Positions 44,331-54,627 of a DNA stretch of 64,000 nucleotides are shown piece after piece. The notes under the pieces were generated by a model that saw only the letters and a list, made by a program, of their open reading frames with translations, did no database searches and was not told where the DNA came from. This stretch comes from Symsagittifera roscoffensis (Eukaryota; Xenacoelomorpha; Acoela; Convolutidae). The position numbers were made by a program, and so were the translations under genes. The DNA lies in the NCBI RefSeq assembly GCF_963678635.1, contig NC_087063.1:82075574-82139573 (forward strand), read 5' to 3'. How positions within the stretch are numbered: the first letter of the stretch is position 1; every line of letters starts with the position of its first letter.

Positions 44331-44690
44331 GATTGCCTTGAGCTACTTAATAGGAAAATTCGGGCAATCCGGGAACAATTAAAAGAAGACCTCGGTGAGT
44401 GTATTAGGCAAATACACACTCACGTGACAAGAAGAGTTGTTCCCTGCTCTCGTGCACTTGGAGCGTTCCGGGTGTGGGGGAGCTTTTTCATAGACTTTAG
44501 AAATTTTCGATCAGAGATTGCCTTAAGCTACTTAGTAGGACAGCTCGGGCAATCGCAGGGCACCTAGAAGAAGACCTCGGTGAGTGTATCAGGCAAATAC
44601 ACACTCACTTGAGAAGACAGTGTCCTGAGCTTCGTTCTTTTGGAGTGTTCCGATTGAGGGAAGTCCTTTCTTTAAGACTAAAATTTATTT
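44331..44690 (+). repeat. 185-bp tandem duplication in the leader, each unit with a hairpin
   Basis: Units start 'gattgccttgagctactta' at 44,331 and 'gattgccttaagctactta' at 44,516. Each carries the 29-nt hairpin GTGAGTGTAT-loop-ATACACACTCAC at 44,395-44,423 and 44,580-44,608, which differs by one loop base while surrounding sequence has diverged more. Confidence 0.8.
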
Positions 44691-44996
44691 ATCTATTCCT
44701 GAATCATCACTGCCTTCTTACAGAAGATTGTGTGATTTTAACAAAGCAGTGATTTAATAAGAGTGTGGCGGTAAATTGATACTGACGAAAGGTCGCTGTC
44801 ACCTATAGGACATTCTTATCTGGTTATCAATTGTGTTTTGCGTATTGATTAAATCTAGTGAAAATTTTGTGATACTGTTATACTATACAACGGGATTGAG
44901 TTCGCATTATATCAATACTGAGTAGGCCCGGTGTGTAACTTTAGCTGAGTCACAAATATTGTCATTGAGAAATCTAAGAGACATTTTTGATATTTA

Positions 44997-45080
44997 GTAG
45001 GCAGTGTTAATTAAATCAACCTGAACTTATTTGCGAGTAGAGTAGGCAGTGTTAATTCAATCAACCTGAACTTATTTGCG
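44997..45080 (+). repeat. 39-bp direct repeat just before the first ATG
   Basis: 'gtaggcagtgttaatt' to 'cttatttgcg' occurs at 44,997-45,035 and 45,042-45,080 with one difference. It ends 52 bp upstream of the first ATG. Confidence 0.85.
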
Positions 45081-45132
45081 GTACGTGTATATCGCCATTA
45101 AGTTACACGAGTTTTGTTAATTGTTACAAAGC

Positions 45133-46161
45133 ATGCAGCGTAGGGACTCGTTAGGATCGAATACTAAGATCCCCAAGCTGAGCAAGGGAAGTACGCGAAA
45201 GTTTAGAACTAGGCGTAGCCAATCTTCGGTTAGCAGCGTTCCAGACGTTTTTGCTGATAACCGATCGACTAAAGGTCAAGCTGATCTTTCAGTGAGCGAA
45301 ATGAAACTAAGGAGCGAGAAAAACCTCGATGGCGATCAAGGGCGGAGCGCCGAGGCCGGGCCCGCGAGCGAAACGCTTGTGGACCCCTTTGACGAAGGGG
45401 AACGGACGCTTATTCGACCCGACTTTGACCCGAGCGAGGACCTGGAGCGGGAGGAAGTTGAGAGGACGGAGGAGACCTCGGAGCGTTCCGAGGTCGAACT
45501 GCGAGACGAAGTGTTATTCAGAGGAATGTCCAAATCGGAGACCAAGAGTCATAGGTGGAGAAGAGAATTTTCACATCCAGCTAATACCCACTCATCTCTG
45601 GCCAGGCAGAGCAACAACGCGATGATGCCGAGTATAATTCCTAGCGAAGAACAACCGGGTTCGAAGGGCAAGAAATTCTGGAAGTCTTTGTACGATGAGC
45701 GCATGGCGTCACTACGAACTGAAGGTTTATCTTCCAGTTATGACCACCCGGAGATAACCCATCCGGATGTGAACTTCACACCGTGCCCAAGGAACGACAT
45801 GAGCAGGAAGGCGTCGTCCGCCTCGCGGACCAGGCCCATGTCAGATGGGATAACGATGGGAGCGTCATCAACGTTCGACAGATTGATGACGTCGATGAGC
45901 AAGCAAAAATGCGGTGCGTCATCAAGCACCAGGCTGCAGCCGCAGTTGACCTCATCTTCTTTGGGACTAACCCCGTCGTTTGGGGCCACTGGCAATATAA
46001 GTGACATGTTCGCTGGCGTAATGAATGGTCTGGATGAACTGAGACGGGACATGACTAAGAGAATAGATCAAGTTGACGAGAGAGCTCACCAGGGTCGAGA
46101 GAATTTGAGAGATGAACTAACGCACGTGAAGTCGCAGGCGAGGGTTGATCAGGCTCAATAA
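45133..46161 (+). pseudogene. N-terminal part of the Gag-like protein, giant element
   Basis: Starts at the ATG at 45,133 (MQRRDSLGS). A frame of about 342 residues, rich in Ser, Arg and Glu and mostly disordered-looking, with a basic N-terminus and a helical C-terminal part (LDELRRDMTKRIDQVDERAH). A stop at 46,159-46,161 cuts it, while open sequence continues in another frame, so a frameshift is likely. No domain recognised; position suggests a matrix-like or linker part of Gag. Confidence 0.6.
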
Positions 46162-46173
46162 TTCGCAACACCG

Positions 46174-47015
46174 ATCAATGCCTGGCGGAGAGCCTGGCGC
46201 AGACAAACAAGGAGTCAGGGGAAAGAGAGGCTAGGATGACAAGAGAGATCGAGCGATTGTTGAACGATCATGATAATACCTACGCCCATACGATGACTAG
46301 CCTGGAAAAAAGGTTAGATGCCAAATCTGACTTAATGATGCGGAAGCTTGACGCAAACTTGAATGGAAGCAATTGGGAGGAGCGTTCCAACCCAAGGGAG
46401 CGCTCACGCCATGCGAATGATGGAGCTGGTACGGGCAACTATGCCAGTGCCCAGCAAAGTTCGAGAACAAACTACGAACCTAGGAATAGGGAGCGGCCAA
46501 GGGCAGCCCAGTCGAGGCATGGCTGGACGAATCCGGTCCCGCCGGAGGCAGATGCTACTCCGAAGACAAGGTTGCCAACTGTGCCACAAGTCAGTTCAGT
46601 GCCAGATCTGACTACAGTCTCACATGACACAACAATGTATGCCTCGATGTTTGAGCCTCTGAATAGATCTCTCGAGACATTCATCACTAAGCTCTCGAAG
46701 TCAACCGAGAGAGGAGAGAGGTCAAGAAGGACACTGAAAAAGCCGAAGTCGTACAAAGACGAGTCAGACGGATGCATTGATACTTGGATAGAAGTGATGA
46801 AGTTGCACTTTGAGGAAGAGATTCTCTCCATGAAACAAGAGTGCAGCGCGCTAACAAGCAACCTGGAGGGTACTGCACTAAATTGTGTAATGGCGAAAAG
46901 AGCCAATGAGAGAGACAGCGCTCGCAAGATATTCGACATCCTGCTGAATCCTTTCGGCTCTGGTACAAGGGCACCAGGCTATAGTGAAGTTCGAAAAGAG
47001 GCGTCAAAGAGATGA
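46174..47015 (+). pseudogene. Capsid-like part of Gag, giant element
   Basis: The frame carries a coiled-coil-like start (MTREIERLLNDHDN), a polar linker, then a capsid-like segment around 46,730-46,960 (GCIDTWIEVMKLHFEEE, then GTALNCVMAKR). This resembles the N-terminal capsid part of Ty3/Gypsy-type Gag proteins. It runs into a frameshift near 46,975-46,985, and the C-terminal capsid part follows in the next frame. Confidence 0.6.
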
Positions 47016-47697
47016 CGAATCCATAGAAAATTTTTTGGACGACCTTGAATTGCTTAGGAGGAGAAGCAATCCCGATGAGAAACTTTCCGAGCGAAACTTG
47101 GCGATTGCTTCGAAGTTCATGGACGGAGTAAAGAGTGAGGAGTTGAAAACGATGTTGGCCACACACTTCACCCTGTCACTTGACCAGGTACCCACGCCCG
47201 ATGATTTGCGTATGAAGTCACGCGAGTATTTACTCATAAAACCGAGGGCGCAAAACCGTTACTGCAATTATGGTAACTACAGCGGGACAAACACTGGTGC
47301 GAACTCCAGTTGGTACAAACCTCGCAATGACATGGATAAGAGGAGGTCGTGTGCGAATTGTGGTTCGATGGACCATCACGTTTCCGCGTGTTGTGCATAC
47401 AAACAGAACATGAAGGCAATAGGCTACTTTCTCGACGACGTCGACGCGACCGACGAGGATTACGAAGAGTACGTCAGAGGGCTCATCATGAAATATGGTC
47501 CGAGGTGCTACTTCTGTAATTTGGAAGGACACTTCAAGTCGGATTGCACTCAGTTTTGGGATGCAGTGGCGGACGCAAAACATCCCCGCCATGAAGAGGC
47601 GCTTTCAGGTGTCAAGGCCAGTCGAGCACGTCTGATGAACGAGGCCGAGTCTCGGAGAAAGGAGACGACACCGAGCACCTTACGACTAAGAAGGTAA
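46984..47697 (+). pseudogene. C-terminal Gag with two CCHC zinc knuckles, giant element
   Basis: 237 codons. FEKRRQRDDESIENFLDDLE is a Gag capsid C-terminal signature. Two exact CX2CX4HX4C knuckles follow, CANCGSMDHHVSAC (about residue 128) and CYFCNLEGHFKSDC (about residue 178). Such knuckles bind nucleic acid and package element RNA. The frame ends in a Lys/Arg-rich stretch and a stop at 47,695-47,697; the next coding frame begins within 20 bases. Confidence 0.8.
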
Positions 47698-47714
47698 AGA
47701 CACTGCCTGACGAG

Positions 47715-48719
47715 GTGGTAGCCTCGAACCTGGAGGTAGATTCGGCTAGCCCGCTCAAGGTGGATTACGGTCTGGCGGCAAGGACAGCGTTGCAAAATGT
47801 CAAACAGGAGCTAGCCACCAAAGAAGTGGAGCAATGGGTAAGGTCGGAACTGGAGAGCACAGATCTTCGGGAAAATTTTAATCTTCTGGGTAAAACGACG
47901 AAAAAAAAAGACAAAGAGGAACCCCGGAAGCAGAGACTAAAACTGAACGTTATATCTGGTAGAACTTTCGGCATGACGAAGGAAGAGACGAAGATAATGT
48001 CCATCATCTCAGTCGCAGGACATCAGGTGGTCAAGAATTTGAGTGAATCATCCGAGATTACACTAGTCCACCTGGACATTTATGCAGACTACCTGAGGGA
48101 GAAAGGTCCAAAACTGGACTCCAGGGCAGTGCGAGCGCTGCTCACGACAGGAGGTCCGAGGCTGATGAGAGTGGATGGACCTTACATCGAAGTCCACAGG
48201 ATAGTTGTAAGTGATATGATGGACTCGCTGGTAGGACTGGACGAAGTGGCGGTGCTAGAAGAAATCGACTTGGTGAACGACATGGATCAGGATTGGATCG
48301 ACGATCGATCAGAACCGGAAGTGGAGTTCGAACCAGAAGCGGAACAGACTCATGAGCAAGAACTAACGATTTTGCGGGTGCTTGAATGGCTCCATGATCT
48401 GCCGACAGATCCAAAAGAGACAATCCTGACAATTCAGGACGTCGATAAAGACGGCATTAAATACGTCAGTCATGACAATACTGAGTCCAACTGGGTCGCC
48501 CCAGATGGTCCTCTACGTGTTTCACAACCCAACCTCGATCTGCTAGACTTTGGGAGATCGACGGGGAGGTCGATGGATATTTTTGTCCGGGGAGTGGGGG
48601 TAGGACTCATCCACACCGAAAACCTGATCATAAAAAAATTGAAATCGGCAAGAGAAATCGGAGAACTAGAGACAGAAGGCGAGAATGCTAAAAAAACCAG
48701 CTTTCGGAAGAATTTTTGA
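47715..48719 (+). pseudogene. Protease-like region lacking the catalytic triplet, giant element
   Basis: 334 codons following Gag. Around 48,000-48,190 the order of strands resembles a retropepsin: SIISVAGHQVVKNLSESSEI, TLVHLDIYADYL and a later PRLMRVDGPYIEVH. At the position of the D-T/S-G triplet it reads ESS, so it could not be an aspartic protease. The rest is acidic and unrecognised. The assignment rests on position after the zinc knuckles and weak pattern similarity, and it may be wrong. Confidence 0.4.
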
Positions 48720-49201
48720 ATCTTATTTTGACCTACGGAGCCATTATTCAAACAATATCGTCATAACGGACAGCGATTTTATACTCACGGAACGCACATG
48801 CGCTATAGCGATAACCGCGGACGTAAGCTTCAAAACACCACTAGCGGCTGATTTCAAAAGACAGTATAAGAACATCGAGTTTTTATGGAAACAGAGGCCT
48901 GGTGTGGGAGGGATGATAGCGCTGCCCCCTGTTGCATCACAGATACCAGGGAAGTATTTGTGTTTCCTCTTTACTAAGGCCACTGATAGGCAACACGTAG
49001 ATCCAGAGAGCTTGGTATTGGCCTCGACTCGACTTAGGGTTTTCTGGTTGAGAGATTAGTGACCTCTCTCTCGTTACCAGTATTTGATCCTAATAGGGGA
49101 AAGCTACATCCGAGAGAGTTGTACGCCCTTGTACATGTGATATTTTCAGAAACTGACATAGAGGTTTACTTACATAAAAAATACTATCTGAGCATATGCT
49201 A
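48685..49201 (+). pseudogene. Macro domain (TARG1/OARD1-like), giant element
   Basis: The frame from 48,685 shows AIAITADVSFKTPLAADFKR, GVGGMIALPPVASQIPGKYL and CFLFTKATDRQHVDPESLVL. This matches the ADP-ribose-binding macro fold (the alpha helix after a conserved GxAxxF-type turn, then the strand and lysine-threonine stretch of TARG1-type proteins). A one-base indel near 49,045 ends the frame at 49,059, but coding clearly continues in another frame to TAG at 49,199-49,201 (LHPRELYALVHVIF, then VYLHKKYYLSIC), completing the domain. Macro domains bind or remove ADP-ribose; in some viruses they counter host ADP-ribosylation. Whether this one was active is unknown. Confidence 0.6.
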
Positions 49202-49668
49202 GGAATTGCATTCGGCGATAAGTGGTTTTTATTAAGTTCACTTGATAGGAATTAGGGTCAACTTTTAGATTAGGATTAAGTATTAGGTACAATATTAGGG
49301 ATTATGTTCGTATGTGATAGTGTAGGTGTGTGATGTTTATGTGTTATGTTATTGTTATGATATGTTTTATATTTTGTGTCATAAAAGACCTAGGATACTC
49401 CGGGTAGTCAAGGTGACAGCGCTCATTTGTGCTACCCTGGCAAAGATGCAGGTGGACGATCCACCTTGTTGCTAAATTTTTAAATCAGAATTGAGAAGAG
49501 AATTTCAATGAAGAGTTTTAAACACTTGAATGATGTTTTATCCAAAAATGACGATTGTAAGTCACGACGTGTTTCTTAGATCTTGATTGATCAGAAATTG
49601 TTTATTGAATTCATTGAATCAAACGAGCCGGAAGAAACTTCACTACACGAGAATCAACACGATAAGAA
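49202..49668 (+). other. Gap between the two coding blocks of the giant element
   Basis: About 470 bp of lower G+C without coding sequence. Two hairpins are visible: 49,401-49,438 (CGGGTAG...CTACCC) and 49,451-49,465 (GGTGGA-CGA-TCCACC). It could hold a promoter or an internal splice acceptor for the second block, or be the scar of a deletion that removed pol. Confidence 0.5.
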
Positions 49669-50546
49669 ATGGGTGACACGAATGAACTAATGGAATTCTT
49701 CTCAGCGAGTCTAGGAGCGACTCTAGACGTGGTCTATCAGCGGCTGATCGATTGTGACTTTACACGAGAAGACCCGGGGCTGGCGATGTTTGTGGTCGCG
49801 CTCCTCAATGCGTTGGGACGAGAGGGTCGAGGGAATCGCCCTACAGAAGTGGTGTTAATGTTGGCCTTCGGTGAGTCCGGGACCGCCGAGAGAGGTCGAA
49901 ACCGACTGATGAGATGGCGGCGTGGAGAAATGTCTGGGACCACCGGCTAGGTGAGATGCCCTTGCCGACCCAACCTGCGCAGCCGCTCATCGGAGCGAAA
50001 ATACAACGTAATGGGCCAGGCCCGTCACATTCAGCCGACTCTCCAACAGCTGCTCCACCTCCGAAGAGAGTGAGGGTGAGCAAAATAGAGATACAGAAGT
50101 CGGAGACGATTGAGACGTCGGAGAAGAAAGAGAGAGATCAGAGCGAGCTGTGTGCCAAACTCCAGGAGTATAGGGCGATAGCTCTAGAAAGAGACGAATG
50201 GAAAAAGAAGTACGAGGATCTGCAGGTGGCCTACAAGGAGGATGAAATAAAGCACCTGAAGGAGCTGTATATGGCAAAGGTGAGCCAAGTGTCACAGGAG
50301 GTTCTGGCGACGATGAAGTCCTCGGAGGGATCCAGGGACACACGCCCCAAGACAAGAGTAAAGGAGATGTGTACACCGAGAGGGCCCGAGGCTCCTCAGC
50401 AGACACAACAGTCTGCTCCTAATCAGAGGAACACAATACCAGACCCTTCTGACACCTATCTTGCTCCCCAGTTCAAAGAATCATTCGATCAAGTGGCCGT
50501 CGTGATCATTTATCCAATAGTTCGGAGTGAGCACCCCGCACGGTAG
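49669..50546 (+). pseudogene. Coiled-coil protein, start of second coding block, giant element
   Basis: The block opens at the ATG at 49,669 (MGDTNELMEFFSASLGATLD), a frame of 93 codons. It overlaps by 37 bases a second frame from 49,914 that contains MAAWRNVWDHRL, a basic PPPKRVRVSK stretch and a heptad-like coiled coil (ELCAKLQEYRAIALERDEW). The two frames probably were one. The polar tail is Gln/Pro/Thr-rich. No known domain; the arrangement of basic patch plus coiled coil recalls nucleic-acid-binding or multimerising ORF1 proteins, which is only an analogy. Confidence 0.55.
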
Positions 50547-50590
50547 CGTCCTCGGGGACTGCGCATGGCGGAACCTTTCAAAAGTCTCGC

Positions 50591-51675
50591 GTGCTAGACA
50601 TTAGAAAGAATCTGATGGCACGTCACCAGTTCACGCAAGTGGCCGCGGAGCATCCTCGAGCCTGCCTGAATGACATGAGCTGGAACTCCGCTACGAGCGA
50701 CCAGGTAATTCCCCCAGGGAATCACCACTTGATCATAGGAGACAGTTTGGTGAGGGATCTGAATGAGATCTTCGTCTATGGTCAGACTACCGCTCTGTCC
50801 TTTGGAGGAGTCTCAGTGGCTCAGGTCATCAAGATGATGGAGTTCCAGAGCGAAGATTACCTGGACACGCTGGTGATAATGCTGGGAACCAACGACGTCT
50901 CGAGAGCCCCAGTGACTCCGGAGAGCAAGTGGGAGCCTCTATTGGTCTGCCTCCTGAACGAACTAAAGGAGAAGTACAGGCCCAGGCTTGTGGTGCTGTG
51001 CACGATACCACAGAACCCGATGGTGGGCACCTTAGTGGCAGATTTTATGAATGGCAACGTGACCTGGTGGAACAAAATGACCCCCCGTCAGGTGAAAAAC
51101 AACCCTGGCGACCTGCGACTTCTGGACTCGAGAACATGTTGCGCATGATTGATCACACAGCGCTCACCAGAGATGGGATACATTTCAACACCCAACAAGG
51201 GAGACACTGGATCAATGACGTATTTCAGACGCAGTTGAGGGAAGTGGAGCAGGAGTTGAGGGCGACCAGTTCTCTGGCTTGGACCAGTTCGACCGGAGGA
51301 GGTACAATAAGGGGAAGCGTGCCCGAATCCCTTGTCAACTGCCTAGGGCCCCTGGCAACGCAGACGGCTACAGCAGCACCCATCGCTCCGAGCTCAAACG
51401 TAAGAGAGAGGCTGGGGACTGCTCCTCCTCCCAGAACACAACCGCTGGAAAGCCGACTTGGGAGATCGGTTGATCAGAACAGGAATAACTCCCAGACCGT
51501 GTCTAGGAGGAATGACCCGCCCGCTACGGCAAACCCTGCTTCGACAGCAGGACCATCGACAAGCGCCGTGCCGGCGGAGGGAGTTGAACCGGACAGCGTG
51601 CTGCTTTGGAACCGTCCAGACCCTAGTCATTGGGGACAGTACAAGTCAGACATGTCAACGAAGTTGAACAGTTGA
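50591..51675 (+). pseudogene. SGNH hydrolase (GDSL-type esterase), giant element
   Basis: Two overlapping frames make one domain. 50,591-51,148 holds block I HHLIIGDSLVRDL (catalytic Ser), block II with SFGGVSV, and block III VIMLGTNDVS (Gly and Asn of the oxyanion hole). The frame from 50,929, read from about 51,130, holds block V TRDGIHFN (Asp and His). All SGNH residues are therefore present, but a frameshift near 51,120-51,135 separates them. The tail (51,240-51,675) is Ser/Thr/Pro-rich. SGNH hydrolases cleave ester bonds in lipids or sugars; related esterase domains are known from some LINE-type retrotransposons. The role in a mobile element is not established. Confidence 0.7.
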
Positions 51676-53276
51676 ACATGAACACACTGACGTGTCGGGA
51701 GGACGCAATGAGAATGATCGGCGGAGAAGGTCCCACAGTGTCGCGATTATATCGAATACCGGGCGTGGATTGGCTGTTAGCAGAGCAGGAGCAGTTTAGC
51801 TCCACGACTGCGCTCCAGCACGCAGACCTGAATGGATTGCCTCAGGACAATACCTTTGGACCTTTGAATACCCGATCTCTTACGGACGTCCACCGGAGAG
51901 CCAGGGAACTGACGCCACCTGCTCGTAAGGGCAAGTTTCAGACAGATAGCAAGCCTAACAACAAGCATCACAAGATGTACAGGCAGTTTGCTAAACCACC
52001 CGGTCAGACGCCTGGCGAATATTCAAGAGACTACCCCCGAGCGACCACGGTGGATGGAGATGACAGGAGATACGGGGAACTGAAGGCCCCAGTCGGTGAC
52101 GGCCTGTTTGCCGCCTATGATCCCTTGGATATGAAGGCTGCCAAGTACCTGATAGTGGCCAGTTCGGATTATCTCTACACGCCCCGTTCTCTCTTTTGGC
52201 CCGACGTGATTTTCTTGACGGCGCCTAAAATGGACTGGGGACAGTCAATAGGTATGATGATAAGTGTGCGAAGGGTGGTCAGCATGGAGCCGCAGGTGAT
52301 AGTGGTTGCAGGCTCGAATGATCATCTGCAAAGCTGGGATTTGTTGTCCCGTCTGACGGATGGGTCAATCCCGAGCAATGAGGTCATAGGAGAGGCGATA
52401 ATGACATTTCTCTCGGCGATGGCTGAGGTAGAAACAGCAGCAAAACAACGTTTCACTCAAAATGTAGTGAAGGTGGTCTTTGTGTTGTCACCAGAGTACG
52501 CTGCATTGCCAGAACCCCTTCAGTTTGTGTACACGATGGTCACAACGATAGCAGAGGGACGGTTCAACGTAATAATTCCTGCCCCGAACAGAATGGTGAA
52601 CCCCAACAATTATTACCCATCCCGATCTGAGCTTCCTTTCGTTTGGGCTGACATTTCCAATGCCATACAGGGACTCAAAGATTGTAGCACAACTCGGTTG
52701 GTGTTGGATGAGGTTCTGGGGTTGGAGCTGTCCAACTTCGCCAGGTTGCTGAAGTTAAGACCAGGGGTAGATGACGATCATCTATTAGTACAACAGGTGG
52801 CTAACAATCTCTGGTTCAGACAGATGGATCACGCAGAGAATGAGCAGGGAAGGACAGTCAGGAAAAACATGACGTCAGCGGAAGAAGATCTCATGGCAAT
52901 GGCTTTGCGCACGAAGCCGCACAACAAATCATGGTTGTACTTGTCACCAAGACTGTGTACCTTGGTAGAGGACGCGTTCGAGCATGCGCCGGCAGTGATC
53001 AAAGAGATACACGCGTATCCGAAGAACTTGTTTGATGACCGGGAGTTAGCCGGGGGTATGATGTTGCAATTGATTCAGGACGTGAACATGATGTCGTTGG
53101 ACAAATTCCAAGCTGACGTACTGGCCACGAGGGCACAATATGAACGATCAGATGCTATCTTGGGTGGAATGGGAGTGGGATGGACGCCATCCTTCCTGTC
53201 GACGTGCTATCCGAGGGCATCTCGGAACCGATCGCGAGCTTCGTCAAGGATATCAGGAAGCTGTCGATTGTCCTGA
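51630..53276 (+). pseudogene. Second SGNH-like segment plus unrecognised helical region, giant element
   Basis: 548 codons, overlapping the previous frame by 46 bases. At about residues 170-330 it repeats the layout of an SGNH domain: a strand ending LIVASSDYLY, VIVVAGSNDHLQSW at the block-III position, VVFVLSPEYAALP, and NYYPSRSELPFVWAD near where the Asp-His block would be. The usual GDS and DxxH are missing, so it may be an inactive partner domain. The remainder is helical with no match that I recognise. The frame breaks near 53,190 and the same protein goes on in other frames. Confidence 0.5.
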
Positions 53277-54627
53277 TATTAGCCCTGTACGTGACATTTG
53301 GTCATGATACTTCCGTGAAGGGGCCTGCGAATCTCTTCACCCAAGCGTTGGCAGATTTGAGATTGGATGGATCCTGACTCTGATTGCCATGACCTATGGT
53401 CGGCTGGGTGATTTGCTTGTGCTGTTGCGTTACCCCGAACAACTCCAGGGAACAAGTCGTGAGTTCAAAGCGCAGTTGGAAACCGCCTCGCTCAGGAAAA
53501 TGAAAGACTGGAGGACTCTCCTGCTCCAATATCTCTTGCAACAGAACAGAAGTGTCACTGGAGAAGATAAGGTGGCGACGGATGCGGGTGAGTGTAAACA
53601 GTATTGTGGCATGCCCTTGCTGACAGATTTGGCTGTCATGATGCGGATCGATCCGTTGGCTCTGATTCAAGGACTGCGAGAATTCGTCGCGGTGGTGTAT
53701 GGACCGGTGATGTCTTTCGTATTCCTGGACGTGCAAGTAAAGGCATACAGGAATTCTGTGTTGTATGTCAGCCTGGTCTCAGTCGTAGATTGTTCCGTGC
53801 TGAATTGGGTAGAGCAGAAGGAGCTGAGAGGGCTGGTCAGCGACGATAGGCTGTTCGGAAGAATAGCGGAGCCGGGTTGGGTGTTGATGGATTTCAACAA
53901 CAACTTCAAGTGCCGAATGGGCCGCGAAGACTTTTCCCATATCCAGTTCAACCCGAAGCTTTGGAATCTGAGACCAGTAGTGAAAGATTCAGGAGCGGCT
54001 ATGAGAGTCCTACTTTTGCCAGAGGCCTACGCACACGTGAAAGAGAACCAGCAAGGGTGGCTTTCCGGGTCCAGGCCGCTGCCGGACCAATGCCCCCGAT
54101 ACCCACCGATAAGGAGGATGTTGTTGGGAGTTACATCTCCCGTCATTGCCCCTCGCATCGGAGCAGCTCGTGATGCAGAGAGGAGAATGCTGAGGTGGAG
54201 TGAAGGGATGGAGCGGAGCTTCATCTGTTGGAACGTTGCAGCCGCGCACAGATTTGACTTCACATTTCCTGATGCTTGGAGCAGGAAGAAGATCAAAGCA
54301 CCACCTTCCAGGAGACCGGAGGTCTCGGCTGAGGTGTGGAGCGATGTGTATGCCCCCACAGATGACTTATCAAGACTGAGGTGGTCAGGAGAAGTGAAAG
54401 TAGTGATACTGGAAGTGGCAAAAGAGTGCAGAGGAGGCCAATACATAACGATAGAGGACCTGGCACCACATGGCGAGGAGTCGGTAGAACTCCTGGTGAA
54501 TGATGAGTTGTTCTATCACGCAAGAAACCTGACCGTACCGGCGCGGCCGGACTCGGGCATAGACACACGACAAGGCAAGGCCCTTCGGGACCTAAGCCGA
54601 AACCTGATGCGAATGAAGATGAACTGA
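53180..54627 (+). pseudogene. Unrecognised protein, continuation of the second block, giant element
   Basis: A short frame, 53,180-53,377, continues the protein after the break. A further shift near 53,370 leads to 53,389-54,627 (412 codons). Visible are hydrophobic helices (TLIAMTYGRLGDLLVLLRYP), a beta-rich middle (GWVLMDFNNNFKCRMGREDF) and a charged tail. No RT or integrase motif (no x-x-D-D loop, no DDE pattern) is seen. The stop TGA at 54,625-54,627 overlaps the next ATG as TGATG. Confidence 0.5.

Larger units (their letters stand above)
42089..45132 (+). other. 3 kb leader of the giant element
   Basis: Long region between the left repeat and the first ATG, without a supported gene. It holds at least eleven copies of ACCCTCCG or its complement CGGAGGGT between 42,238 and 44,095, a 185-bp tandem duplication carrying a hairpin (44,331-44,690), and a 39-bp direct repeat (44,997-45,080). 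Such a leader may carry promoter, packaging or dimerisation signals; that is inference from position only. Confidence 0.6.

Noticed and set aside
46472-46939. Long minus-strand frames inside the giant element (also 47,230-47,592, 49,987-50,406, 54,027-54,446)
   Set aside because: They are shadows of the G+C-rich plus-strand coding frames and show no domain or codon bias of their own.
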